A stretch of 64,000 nucleotides of DNA from Centrapalus pauciflorus. Lineage: Eukaryota; Streptophyta; Magnoliopsida; Asterales; Asteraceae. The DNA lies in NCBI GenBank assembly GCA_020465985.1, contig JAANYP010000814.1, positions 1 to 64,000 of the forward strand, in the 5' to 3' direction. The position numbers were made by a program, and so were the translations under genes. Positions 31,862 to 44,764 of this stretch are shown here, one piece after another; positions within the stretch are counted from its first letter, which is position 1; each line of letters begins with the position of its first letter. The notes below the pieces were generated by a model. It was not told where the DNA came from. It made no database searches and worked only from the letters and a program-made list of their open reading frames with translations.

Positions 31862-34800
31862 CGAGGCATCTCAATTCTTTCGACGATGACTGTTAGGGCC
31901 ATGGTATTACATGTACTCAATCTTAGACAGGTGCCTTAACAGTCAAAGCCACTGGAACCGACCGCGCCAGCCTCTGCATTCTACGAATCTTTCACAATCT
32001 CACCTACAGTCGTCACTACAACTACGCTTAGACCTTATGGACAGAACTAATTAAATTAATCCAAGCCAAATGGACAAGGTATGCAAGAAAATTCGTGCCC
32101 GCTCAACGGTTTCTACAAATGATCATAGCATACTGCATGACAAAGATTCCTGACATCAGACGTCGAGATCACGAAATGGCTGTCAGGGACTTCAGATTAA
32201 ATACTTTCATGACCCAGTAACCCACCTGGGGTCCCTGTCATGCCACTTACCAACGAGCTAATCGCATACGCAAATCTAGAATCTCAGGTGTTAGGGATTT
32301 CAAAGAGAGACATCATGTTGCAATGGCTCAACCGGTTAAGGAGCTCAACCCGAGAGATTAGGTCTAGGGGAGAACCGAGAGAAACTAGTAATGACAGGGG
32401 TACTGAAGAGGGTAGAGAGCCTGAGACTGCTCAAGAAGAGATGAGGAGTGAGGATACACAATATTCTCACTTACCACCATTAAATATCCCACCTTCCCCT
32501 CATAACGACGACGAAGACAATGATGATGATGATGTGACCCCCACAGCTCCAATTCCCAAACAATCCCTCGCGTATTTACCAGCAACCACATCCACTAGTA
32601 GCACTCGTTTGTTAGGTGTTGGCATTAAAGAAGCCACCACTAGCCCAGTGGTGCAAGCACACACTCCAACCACCCACTCACCAGCTTCTCATCAAGCTCG
32701 TGTTTCAAGTTATCACGAGGATGAAGCAGAATACTATCAGCCACTCACTTGGAGTCGGATGACATTGAAACATCTTGTCACTTTCCCCAATCACCACCTT
32801 CGTTTGTTGCAGGTTTGAGTATAGAGCCAATTGAAATAGATACATCTTTGGCTAAGACACTTGAGTCTTCAGGTCCACAAAGTCTTCGTGACCTTGTCGG
32901 AACACTCGGAGATGTGCATTTTACAAGTATGTCAATGATGATGCGTGGAAGTCATGACACAGCTATAAAATTGCCAATCGTGAACACGGGCCACATAGGC
33001 ATCTCTACTGAGACGTCCACTGTGCAAACGGAGAGCTTAAGTGACACCGGGACTCACCAGGACTTTGTGTCTAAATCTGATTTTGCAGCATTCCAGTCTC
33101 TAATGTTGCAACAACTTAGCGACATGTACACCTTCATGACTACACACAAAGCCCAAGCTTCTAATCCAACCATCGAAGATCTGAAAAGACAATTACATTC
33201 TAAACTAAGGGTCGAGTCTAATCTTTCACCGACAAACGCGTTCCTCCCAGAGATACTCAACAAAGAAGCATTTGGCTCATCTAGCCATGAGGATTCTCTA
33301 GTCAAACAAAAGAAAGCATGATGACCAGGACGACCCTGATCATTATGAGAGGGAGAAACAGGCAAGGGCAACAGCAAAAGAGCCAATGTATTCCGATCAA
33401 CCAGCACCTACTAGTCCAAGAACACAAGTGCCACAGTCTTCGGCCGCGGATCAACCTGTCGAATCTCTTGAAGAATCTGAATCAGGTAACTTAGCCCTAA
33501 TGGTATGGGGAGATCTAGGGCAGTTATCAAAGGTACTCGTGGATGCAGATTTTTTGAAAGCAGTTCCTCTGAGGTCTTTCAGCCCAAACAAAGTTATCAA
33601 CTAAGATTCCGATGAAGAGGAACAGGTTGCTCACGAAGAAGCTTTCAAAGAGTCACTAATAATTGAGTATGCGAATGAAGAAGTCATAGCACAAGAAGAA
33701 TTTGATTTTGAGCCACCTTCTGATGATCCCGCACCAACCAAAACTCTGCAACCAATCCAATATACTCCCACAAGTCCATCGATTATTCCTGTAATTCCTA
33801 ACCAATCGTTTGAACCGGTCGAGTCTTCGCATAAGTATGAAATATTCGAAGAAAGACCAGAATTCTTGACTCCCTCCTCTACAGCCACTAATGTACATAA
33901 AGATATAACAAGGCTGCAAGCAAGAATTTCTGCAGGTGCTAGTTCCTCTCAACAACAACGGAGAGAGGAACGACACACTGAACGACTGACTACCCAGGCT
34001 CTTGTCTGGGTGAAGTAGAGGGTGAGGAGTCCTTACACGGAATAAAAATAATGAACGATATTTGTAAAAGAACTTTAGACAATGAGAGTTTACCTATTCT
34101 GGTTCATGAAGGGAATAGAACAAAGAGATCGATCAGTTGATACTGCCATGGTCGGTGCTTGAAGGAAGAGAGGAGACGAAGTCAGAAACAATTTTCCAAT
34201 CAAAAAGCTTATACAGATTAAAGTAGAGAAATTCTTGAGTATCTTTTATCCAATATTTCAAGTTGAGATAGTGGAAAAGACATTCTCCAAATTCACTGAA
34301 GCCGACTTTGCCAATCTGTACTTACAAGACCTAGAATATCTATACTTGCACCTTTTACACAAAGAAAACATGAATGCAGTTTCTCGGAATGCTCAAAGGT
34401 CGATACTCAAGTTTCTGCGAAGAAATCTAACCTTGTCATTAATATTTGATATCCAGATGGCACTCAAAGCTTGACAAAGAATGGTAAATCTGGTAGCCCC
34501 GAGGGAAGAGACTCCTAGACACGAACCTTACCAGTTTCAAAGGTAACAAATGCACATACAGTCGGAGTCGTTTACCTAAACTCACAAAGACATAAAGTCT
34601 TTATGCGCAGAGACGAACTTGAAAAATATTTTGATCACACGCTATATGTGGTAAAAAAAATGTTCATGATCAGAATTGACAACATCGAGGAAGCATTGAA
34701 GCAACGGGAAATAAAGACTGTGCTGAAGCTGGTCAAAGGCTTTCAACAAGAAGTCCGAGAAAAGTTAGAGTACATAATGACGACAAGGTGATTGGACAAG

Positions 34801-34869
34801 TATTTTGATCAAAGGAAGCTAGTGACAAATCTCAAGCCACAATCTGAAAGATAATAAAAATGGGGAGAT
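31862..34869 (+). pseudogene. Decayed env-like third ORF of another copia-type element
   Basis: Coding remnants lie in shifting frames: about 32240-32818, 32749-33321, 33386-33600, then 33605-34018, 34235-34474 and 34603-34791. They include an acidic Ser/Pro-rich linker (NDDDDVTPTAPIP), FVSKSDFAAFQSLMLQQLSD, FTEADFANLYLQDLEYLYL and a MRRDELEKYFDHTLY block. I associate the last two with the C-terminal part of third ORFs in Asteraceae copia elements (recollection, no search). The end has a PPT-like aaaaatggggaga at 34857-34868. At least six frameshifts or stops make it a dead relic. It is the target into which the Athila element inserted. Confidence 0.6.
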
Positions 34870-35106
34870 TGTTAGATACATAATTGTGATAGTTTCAGGG
34901 TTTAATTTGTAATAAACGAAACTCTCTTTTGTGGCAAAAGTGTAAACAAAGAAACTTTGATGTAATGGGTCAAAGACTTTATAAGTCAACCAATGGGTTA
35001 AAGAGTTTGAGTCCATGTATGTTTCTTTGATTATACTTTTGCCACAAAACATAGTTTCATTTATTACAAATTAAACCCTGGAACTATCACAACTATGAAT
35101 CTTACA
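34870..35106. repeat. 237-bp inverted-repeat element (fold-back/MITE or palindromic LTR)
   Basis: It begins TGTTAGATACATAATTGTGA and ends with the near reverse complement. The two arms (about 34870-34958 and 35018-35106) match at most positions. It starts directly after a PPT-like tract, so it occupies the place of a 3' LTR and has TG...CA ends. A nearly full-length palindrome is instead typical of a fold-back element. No clear target-site duplication was found. Confidence 0.7.
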
Positions 35107-36754
35107 AATATAAATTTTATTATATGTAACTGAGTTGGTAATAGATCACAATGTTTAAATTTTTTTTGTTATATTAACATTTCAATCGCATATGAGAATT
35201 ACATAATATTTATCATTGATTTGAAATAAGTGGTAATAGAAATATATAAATAAATAATAAAAACAAAAAATAATTATAATAAAATATAAAAATAAATAAA
35301 TTTAGTGATATATTATTGATGGTATAATACTAAAATACAAATAAAATTCGATAATACATAAATATAAATTTAATTTAAAATGAAAAAAATCAAATTTCAT
35401 ATTATGTATGAAGATAATGTTAGATGTAGTTTAAATTAAAATCTAAATTTAAATTGAAATCAAAATTCAAATTTTAGAATGATTAATCAATTTAGAATAG
35501 TTTTTAATTAACTTTATAGATATAAACAGAATATTCATTTATAAAAATAGATTAATAACAAATATCAAAATCTCGTGATGTCAAGTGACATCATATGTAG
35601 ATGACAGGTGATGGGTAATTTACTTTATCATTAGTATCTATGGATATAGATTATAGATGTTTGTCTTGCAATTTACACATTAAATTAAACATATTTAAGA
35701 ATGCAAGACAAGTGAACTTTCCTTTTATATCTAAAATGTTACCTTTCATCTAATTACAACATTTGTCCCTAAACTATTATTTTCATCACTATTTAGGTTC
35801 TAACATTCTACTCCTATGTGATGATGAAAGCTATGAAACAAAATAAGCATATAACAGACTTTTACGATGATAACTTTGATTCCCAATATATTTTGCATTC
35901 AAATACAATACACAATATGATTTTCTATTAAGAATATGAATATTACAATGATCTTTCACACTCTGAAACACACACATAGGATGGTTGTTTACCTAAAACT
36001 CTAAGAGAAAAATATTACTTATATCTATGCTAAAATTGAGGGTTTGTTCAAACATTCCCCTCAAAGTCTAGGAAATTAAGATCCTCCACAAAGTAAACTA
36101 TTCTTAATTACGAATTGAACGTAGACTTTTATTATATTTAATTATACATTATTTTAAGACTAACATACATAGACCTGAATATTCAAAGAAAAAACTCGAA
36201 ACTTTCTTTAAATCTTTATCTCTTTTTAGCAATCATAAAAATTTCTAAACTCAATAAATATCTTCCATAGGTTCTTCTCTTGAAAGTTCTTCTACTTCCT
36301 GTCTCTGGATCTTTCGAAAATTTCTTTTTCAGTATTTCTCTGATTTTCGTATTACGTCTCTGATCTTTTTCTCTTTTTAAGAACATTCTCCCCATTGAAT
36401 CATGAAACCTATTGATCCTCCCCCCTTAATTTTTTGAACCAAAAATATCAAGTAAACTCACAAAATTTTTCAAACTCATAAATTTAATCTAAGTATCAAT
36501 CATTAGCTAATCATAAAACTCTGTATATATTCTTTTTAACAATCTCAAAAGCTTTGACTTTTCTTCATTCATTATCCTTCTGAATTTTTAAAATCTTCTA
36601 TTTATTCCCCCTTTCATGAATAATGGAAGTTGTTCATCATATATCATTGATTTCGGAAATAACCAAGTAGGTCTTCAAATTTCATAATTATAGCTCTTCC
36701 CCTCATATGAATATTACAAATTTAGAAAGATTACACACTGATCCTCCCCCTTAG
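35107..36754. other. AT-rich sequence without recognisable genes
   Basis: No ORF of note on either strand. From about 36050 the minus strand carries repeated purine runs, for example the complements of gatcctcccccc (36411-36422) and gatcctcccccttag (36740-36754). These look like multiple polypurine tracts of a minus-strand copia element. The last five bases, cttag (36750-36754), are the target duplication of the outer gypsy element. Confidence 0.5.
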
Positions 36755-37710
36755 TGTCACACCCTGCTACCTCGGTTGGCAACGAAGCGTGACGTCGCGG
36801 AAGCATAGTCATAATCAAGTGAACGACCACTATATGGACGTTTTCAGAAAATACATCAATTTAACTTAAAAATAAGGAATGTTTTACAAACCATCATGAA
36901 ATGTAAATAGTTCGCAAAATACAGAGATTCAACTAAATAATCAAAAGATTTATAATAATGCAAATAAATCTCTGTGGGTTGATGAATAGATTGCGACTCC
37001 AATATATGTGGAAGCCCTCAGGTTACTTCCGATGAATGCGCATGCTTAATTAAATAAAAATACATGCTAAAATACGTCAACAAATTATTGGTGAACTCAT
37101 AGGTTTACACGAAAAGACCAATTGTATGGACATTATCAGATGAGTTGAATTTATAAAACATAAATTCCATGTATGTATTACATAAACCATCATGCAACCG
37201 AAATTAATTAAGTGAGTTTGGCCTGTGCAGTATCCCCGACTGTGATACCGTGTGTTAAATATATATGCATTCCACTGTTAGCCGGTTAAGACTAACCCGA
37301 ATGGGGGACATGACTCCCAATAGATCTATCCACAATATATTCGCGCTTACAAATAAATGTAATTAATGGTTCATGATATGAGGACTGATGGATCCACATA
37401 AACACATGTGTAATACATATAAGAAATAAAAAGTTTTGATGTCCATAGGAAAATAGAGCATGTATTTCCACCCCAATAGATAGTGAAAATAGGGGCTATG
37501 AAGACTCACTGTGAGTGCGTTGGCAAATACGAGCGTAAAATGAAAATTTGTGTTGTTGATGGGTGATGAAACCTGATGTGTTTAACCGAGTCCTAAACGA
37601 TATGAGGGACTTAATAACTCCTATATATGATAATATGTATGTATAAAGGTTTTTATGTTTTAAATCACCCAACTTTACATGTTTATAAATAAAACTCACT
37701 TTAAACGTCA

Positions 37711-37774
<64 letters not shown>

Positions 37775-39200
37775 CAGCTTTTTAAAGGTTTTTCGGCCTA
37801 CTTTGATGCTGTTTTCGACCAAGCTCCAAAACGACTTGGGCTTTGGTTTACATAGACATAAAACTACTATATACAAAGAATTTTTAAAGTTAGAAACGGC
37901 CATTTTTTGAGGTGTTTAGGTTGGGGAAAAAGCTCGTTAAAAACCCTATGTTGGCCATTTTTGAGCTGTCAAACTTTTGGGTTCCCAAATAATATTTGAG
38001 GGTCCAAAACTCCATATTAAATTATGAAAACCTCCAGATTTATAGTTAAGACATAGATATACCTTATGAGATAAGAATCAACTCATTTCGTTAATTTATG
38101 AATTAGTTATGATTTTATAAAGTCGACGTAATATTTCAGCCGAAAATCCGGATTTCATAAACTTGAAACAACTTGTGATTCTTGTTGTTTATTCAAAAGC
38201 CACTTGTATAAAAGGTTATAAAACACATTTATATAACTTGTTTTTGTAATATTTATACTTACATAATGTGTTCATATATTTATAAACACATTTGAAGAAA
38301 ACAAACTTAAAACAAAACTAGTATTCTATAAACTTGAGTTTTTATGAAACTTGTTGTTGTTGGTGATTATATATATTATGCAAGACTTATATAAACAATA
38401 AATATAACAGATTATAAGTTAGTATTTACTTACTTTGGGGTATTAGAAGTATGCAAATGAGAAGAAGTTTGGATCTTGAAAGATTTCACCAAGAACACTT
38501 GCAAAAATGAAGAACACTTGAAAGAAGAGTTGTGTGCAAGGTGTGTGTGTTTGTGGCCGGATCAAAGAGAGGAGAAAAGAGAGTTTTGGTGTGAATCAAA
38601 TGAATGGAAAATCTCTCTATTTATAGAGAATGAAAAGGTCTTTGAAATGATGGAAGACATGGATGTTGAGTGCAAATCTTGCAAAGCATGAAGAAAAGAT
38701 GAAAACATTTGATGTTGATTGTGCATGGGTGTTTTAATAAAAAATTGAAGTCAACACCTACATGTGTATCTCCTATGGCAGGCCACCTACATGGTATTTC
38801 CATGTATTTTCATTTTTTTTTTGTAATAATGTATGTAGAATGTATTATTGTATTTTCCTTTTTTTGTAAATTCAAAAAATCTTTTGAATGCATTTGTTTA
38901 ATGAATTGTTTTAGTCTTGCATAATTAATGTTAAGTAAGTGTATTAATGCATGATTAGTGTCACTAATCTTAATTTAATTATGTACTTAGTTGAATTAAT
39001 CCATCATATCATAAATCGATCGGATTAATTGATTTGCCGATTCATCGATCCGATGAAATTGTTTACAATTGACTTGAATTTCCTTATGAACTTTGTTAAT
39101 CACTTTGATTAATTGCTAATGACCACTGTTTAAGTTGTCATTTGCTAATAAATACTGATTAGGTCATCGTTGCTTATCTGGTTTATTTCCGGATGTTACA
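36755..39200 (-). repeat. 3' LTR of outer gypsy (2,446 bp)
   Basis: Minus-strand sense TGTAACATCC...GGGTGTGACA. It contains a (TA)n microsatellite at 37715-37768 that is almost absent from the 5' LTR, which explains most of the length difference. On the minus strand CTATAAATAG (38617-38626) is a likely TATA box. Confidence 0.93.
37715..37768. repeat. (TA)n microsatellite in outer gypsy 3' LTR
   Basis: About 27 TA units. The corresponding place in the 5' LTR (near 55940) has only a short tatatata, so the expansion is private to this copy. Confidence 0.95.
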
Positions 39201-39233
39201 GTCTCCCCCTGTTAAGGAAATTTCGTCCCAAAA

Positions 39234-42200
39234 TTAGCTCGCATTCTCTACTGATTGAGCATTTGAGAAGAACTGAGGGTATTTCTCGTGAAACTGTTCT
39301 TCATGTTCCCATGTAAACTCAGTACCTTGCTTAGAGTTCCATATGACTTTTATTATCGAAATTCGGTTGTGCTTTAATTTCTTGACATCTCGGTCCATTA
39401 TTTCCACGTTAAGGTTGGACACGTGGAAGGTATGATGTACATTACTCAGCTCTGGGGGCAGATCGAGTCGGTAGGCTACCGGGCCAATTCTTTTGGAAAT
39501 CTTGAATGGTCCGATATAACGAGGATTGAGTTTTCCTTGTTTCCCAAAACGGATTACACCTTTCCAAGGCGAGACTTTCAGCATCACTTGATCTCCCTCC
39601 TGGAATTCCAAATCCTTCCGTCTAACATCTGTATAGCTTTTCTGCCGATCCCGTGCGATCTTTAATCGGTTCCGAATCTGTACTATCTTTTCGGTAGTCG
39701 CGTGAATGATCTCAGGACCGATGATTTGGCTATCCCCTACCTTAGCCCAACAAATCAGCGATTGACACTTTCGCCCATAAAGTGCCTCGAACAGAGCGGC
39801 TTTAAGGCTCGAATGGTAGCTGTTGTTATAGGAAAACTCAACTAATGGCAGATGCCTGTCCCAACTTTTGCCAAAGTCGATAACACATGCCCTTAGCATG
39901 TCCTCCAATGTCTGAATCGTTCTTTCACTCTGACCATCCGTCTGTGGGTGATAGGTCGTGCTCATGTCCAGGCGTGTACCCAACGCCTCTTGTAACGATT
40001 GCCAAAATCTTGATGTGAACCGGCTGTCTCTATCTGATATAATCGATACGGAGTCTCCATGCCTTGAGACAATTTCTTTAAGATGCGGGTTAACTTATAC
40101 ATCTTATCAGTCTCCTTGATTGGCAAGATGTGTGCAGTCTTGGTGAGTCGGCCCACAATCACCCAAATGGTGTCAAAACCACTAGATGTCTTCGGCAATT
40201 TAGTTATGAAGTCCATGGTTATTCTCTCCCACTTCCACTGCGGTATTGTTGGCTTTACTAATAGCCCTGATGGTTTCTAGTGCTCAGCTTTAACCTTCAA
40301 ACATGTTAAGCACTTGCAGACATACGTAGCAATTTCAGCCTTCATGTTTGGTCACCAGTACATTTCCTTCAGGTCATGATACATCTTATCTGATCCTGGG
40401 TGAATAGCATATCTTGTCTTATGCCCTTCATCCATGACCAACTTCCTCAACCCTCCAAATTTTGGTAGCTAAATTTTGTTCATTAAGTACAAGCATCCAT
40501 CAGTCTTGATTTCAAATTGTTTATCCATTCTTCTCAAGGCTTCATCTGGCAGATTTCCATTCTTGACTGCTTCTTTCTGTGCCTCGAGAATCTGAGAGTT
40601 TGGGTTTGACTGGATTGCCATGACCAAAGCTCGGACCCTCAAGGGCTTAACCTGTTCCTTTCGACTCAACGCATCAGCTGCAACGTTTGCCTTTCCCGGG
40701 TGATCCGCAGTCGTAATCGCTTAGCAGTTCAACCCAGCGCCATTGCCTCATGTTCAACTCCTTTTGGTCCAGAATGTGCTGAAGGCTCCTATGATCCGTG
40801 AATACCGTGCACTTTGTCCCGTAAAGGTAGTGCCTCCATATTTTAAGAGCAAACACCACTGCTCCGAGCTCCAAGTCGTGAGTCGTATAGTTCACCACGT
40901 GGATTTTGAGTTGCCGCGATGCATAAGCGATGACTTTATCCTTCTGTATTAACACACAACCTAACCCGTTGTGTGAGGCATCGCAGTAGACCACAAGGTT
41001 TTCTGTTCACTGAGGTAGGGATTGAATAGGCGCACTACACAATCTCTGCTCCAACAGTTTGAATGCTGTCTCCTGGTCTTCACCCCAGATATACTTCACA
41101 TCCTTCCGAGTTAATTCCGTTAGCAAACCAGCTATCTTAGAGAAGTTTTTTATAAATCGTCTATAATAACCGGCAATACCTAGAAACTGACGGATTTCCA
41201 TTGGATTACTAGGCGTTGCCCATTTCTTAATAGCCTCGATTTTCGATGGATCTACTTTAATTCCTTGGCTATTGATCACATACCCTAGGAATTTGACTTC
41301 TCGTAGCCAAAATTCACACATAGAGAATTTGGCGTACAACTGTTCTTTCTCTAGTAGCTCTAGGATTATCTTCAGATGTTGCTCGTGGTCCTCTTGGCTT
41401 CGAGAGTATATGAGAATATCGTCTATGAACACTATTACAAATTTATCCGAATACGGTTTACACACTCGATTCATGATATCCATGAATACAGCTGGTGCGT
41501 TGGTTAAACCGAATGGCATCACCTGGAATTCGTAATGTCCATAACGAGTTCTGAATGTTGTCTTGGGTATATCCTCTTCAAGAACCCTAACTTGGTGGTA
41601 TCCGGATCGCAGATCAATCTTGGAGTAAAAACTAGATCCTTGGAGTGGATCGAATAAATCATCGATTCTGGGGAGAGGGTATCGGTTCTTGATAGTTAAC
41701 TTGTTCAGCTCTCGATAGTCAATGCACATTCTAAAGGATCCGTCCTTCTTCTTTACAAATAAGACCGGAGCTCCCCAAGGTGAGGAACTAGGTCGGATGA
41801 ATCCTATATCCAACAGCTCTTGCAGCTGATTGGATAATTCTTGCATTTCTGACGGTGCCAATCGGTAGGGTGCTCGTGCGACAGGTGCAGCTCCAGGCAC
41901 CAAGTCAATCTGAAATTCTACTTGCCTAGTTTGTGGAAGTCCAGGCAAGTCTTCAGGAAAGACTTTTGGGTAGTCACGAACTATCGGGATTTCTTCGAGT
42001 CGCTTCTCCTTCGACTCCTTTTCCGCTAGTTGAACCAACACTGCATGACAACCTTTCCGAAGGCATTTCAATGTTCTTAAGCCAGAGATGACATTCAATT
42101 GGCGATTCTTTCTTTCTCCTTGGACTGTTAGGACTTTATTTTTCTTAAGTGGTATTCTTACGACCTTTTTACCACATAGGATTTCGGCATGATTGTCTGA

Positions 42201-42420
42201 CAACCAATCCATACCAATAACTATGTCAAAACTTCCGAGTTCGATAGGCATCAGGTCTATCTTAAAGGGATGATCTGCTAATTTTAGTGTGCAATTCTTA
42301 ATGATACTATTTGCCTCAACCAGTTTTCCATCGGCTAACTCTATAGTATAGGAGTTGTCTAAAGGGGATTGAGTTACATTCAGTTGTTCACTGAACTTAG
42401 CCGAAATAAAGCTCCTATCG
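39234..42420 (-). pseudogene. pol: Outer gypsy pol (protease end, reverse transcriptase, RNase H, integrase), decayed
   Basis: Read from 42420 downwards it continues the protease after the inserted inner element (RSFISAKFSEQLNVT). It runs through the reverse transcriptase (MPFGLTNAPAVFMDIMNRV, FIDDILIYS) to TGA at 41007-41009. RNase H follows (VYCDASHNGLGC, FTDHRSLQHIL) and frameshifts before the usual PGKANVVADALSR. Integrase pieces lie at 40669-39962 and 39983-39234, with a TAG near 40470. The integrase tail (GPFKISKRIGPVAYRLDLPP) joins directly to VEIMDRDVKKLKHN. About 28 residues present in the inner element are deleted in frame. The C-terminal WNSKQGTEFTWEHEEQF module resembles a chromodomain. 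Confidence 0.88.
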
Positions 42421-44064
42421 TGTCACACCCTGCTACCTTGGTTGGCAGCGAGACATGACGAGTGCGGAAGCGTAACCATAATTATAACGAACGACCACTA
42501 TATGGACGTTTTCGAAATATTACATCATTAAAATTTAAAAAAAAATGTATTAATGTTTTACAAAATGAAAGGAATGAAGTTCGCGTAATACAGAGATTCT
42601 GATACATAATTAATGCGTCCAAAAATAATGCAGTCAAATCTCCGTTAGTTTCGAAATATGCATGCGACTTCATGAAATGCGGAAGCTTGAAAGTTGGTGT
42701 ATCCGAAGGCACACTTGCCTTAATTACCTGAAAATACATACTAAAATACGTCAACAAATTGTTGGTGAGTTCATAGGTTTACGCGAAAAGACCAGTTGTA
42801 TGGACGTTATCAGATGAGTTGAATTTATAAAATCATAAATTCCATGAGATGTATTACATAAACCATCATGTCACCAAAGCTTAATTAGAATGAGTTTGCC
42901 CCGAGCAGTATTCCCATACGTAATACCGTGTGTTGAATATATATGCACCCGCGGTTAGCTAAACCACTAACCCGAGTGGGGGACATGACTCCCAATAGAT
43001 CTATCCACAATATATTCGCGCTTGCAAACAAATGCAACTAACAATTTCATGATATAAGGGCGGAAATCACATATGTAATACATAATAGAATCGAGAAGTT
43101 TTTGTGTCCATATAAAAACGAAGCATGTATTTCATCCCAAAACATAATAATGTGAAAAATGGGACTATGAAGACTCACCTTGTTGATTTTTGATGATGTT
43201 TTTGGATCTGAGTTGAACACTTGTTTGAATGGTTGAGACTCGTCCTAATATTTTTACGACTTCGGGTCAATATCATCATAATACGTGTTTGAATATTTTA
43301 TGTACTTGGGGGTGATGTATAAATAATTTCGTAGGATTTTATATGTTGATACTGATTTGTAGTTATGTTCAAGTAGTTTATTTAAAAGTATAATTTGTTG
43401 TATTAATTTCGATTTACGCAAATGATTTTAAGTAGTTTATTTCCAAGGACATTTTGATGCATGCATGCATACGTATGTACATATGTATTTATATACGAAA
43501 ATGCATACATATATATACGAGCATGTGCATCATTATGAAAGGGTATTCATATATTTTGCATGGAAAATTTCACGAGTATTATGAAAACCGAGTTGTAAAT
43601 GAAAAAGTTTTATATTTTAGTAAATATATTTAATTTTTCATGTTTTATAAATTTTTAAGGTGGAAAATAAAGTAAATAAGAAAAACTTACAAAAGTTGAA
43701 GAACGCTTGAATTTTTGGCCGATTTTGTTTTGAGAGAGTTTGTGAGTTGGTGTGTTTTTGTGAAATGAGTTTGTCTTCTATTTATAGAAGAAAAAGGGTT
43801 ATTAAAAATAAAGATAAAGTAATTAAAATTCAGTGAAATGATGAAAAGTAAAAAGGTGTTTCGGTTGAGTGTTGGACAAAAATAAGTGTGGCCGATTTCA
43901 TGATTGTATGTTGCATGGAGTTTATTATTAAAATAATACAAAAGTACATCTAGTTGTCCTTTAAAGGACAACTTACTTTTTAGGGTGATAAGTAGTATTG
44001 GTTTTCAAATTTTTTTATCAATAAAAGTACAAAAGCATGCACGAAAAGGTGGTAGTAATAAATA

Positions 44065-44069
<5 letters not shown>

Positions 44070-44154
<85 letters not shown>
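44070..44154. repeat. (TA)n microsatellite in inner 3' LTR
   Basis: About 42 TA units, ending in tatacatactt. The 5' LTR has its counterpart at 51958-52043. Confidence 0.95.
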
Positions 44155-44158
<4 letters not shown>

Positions 44159-44184
44159 CTTAGAAAATTTTTCTGGAATGTTAA

Positions 44185-44700
44185 ACTCGATTCGAGTGTG
44201 AATCGAGTTTGTTGCAGTGTCAATCGAGTTTTATAACATTATGCCCGAGTTTTATCACACTTTGATCGAGTTTTATGCCTTTGTCATTCGAGTTTCATAT
44301 AGCTATAGTCGAGTTTTATACAACATTGCCCGAGTTTCTTGCTTCTTTAATCGAGTTTCTTTGTTTAACTGTTCGAGTTTTATGTAGTTTTATTCGAGTT
44401 TTATGTTTCTTTATTCGAGTTTCATCCCTTAGAAATCGAGATTTGTATCTTCATCATTCGAGTTTTATACTGCATCATCCGAGAAAATTGTTTCTTTATT
44501 CGAGTTTCATCAAAGTGTTATTCGAGTTTAGATCTTTACTAATCGAGTTTCATTATATCATTATTCGAGTTTATTACTTCTTTCATCGAGATTCATACAA
44601 CACCATTCGAGTTTATTGATTATATGATTCGAGATTCATATAACTTCATTCGAGTTTATTACTTCATTATTCGAGTTTTATATTAGTTTAATTTTTGAGT
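44185..44700 (-). repeat. Array of 21-23 bp units with core ATTCGAGTTT (inner 3' LTR)
   Basis: About 24 degenerate units, each with (t)tcgagttt plus about 12 variable A/T-rich bases. Spacing of the CGAG core is mostly 20-24 bp. In element sense the core reads AAACTCGAAT, and the array lies at the start of U3, upstream of the TATA box. An identical arrangement lies at 52075-52590 in the 5' LTR. Confidence 0.85.
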
Positions 44701-44764
44701 TTCATACCTTATTTTTAGGCCAGTTGTTACAGTCTCCCCCTGTTGAAGGAATTTCGTCCCGAAA

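Larger units (their letters stand above)
42421..44731 (-). repeat. 3' LTR of inner gypsy (2,311 bp)
   Basis: Minus-strand sense TGTAACAACTGG...GGGTGTGACA. It contains the CGAG-unit array at 44185-44700, a (TA)n run at 44070-44154 and a minus-strand TATA box CTATAAATAG at 43778-43787. The low-coordinate half (about 42421-43050, the R/U5 side) is alignable with the outer gypsy LTR; the rest is not. Confidence 0.94.

Noticed and set aside
38476..38924. Small plus-strand ORFs in the outer 3' LTR (71 residues each)
   Set aside because: They lie inside an LTR, antisense to the element, and their frames are not kept in the 5' LTR copy.
44005..44223. Minus-strand ORF with long Tyr-Ile repeats (also 51861-52112 and 37496-37903)
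   Set aside because: It is a translation of (TA)n microsatellites inside LTRs.
44275..44619. Plus-strand 114-residue ORF in both inner LTRs
   Set aside because: It is a product of the CGAG-unit array, whose units lack stops in that frame. There is no domain, and it lies antisense to the element's U3.
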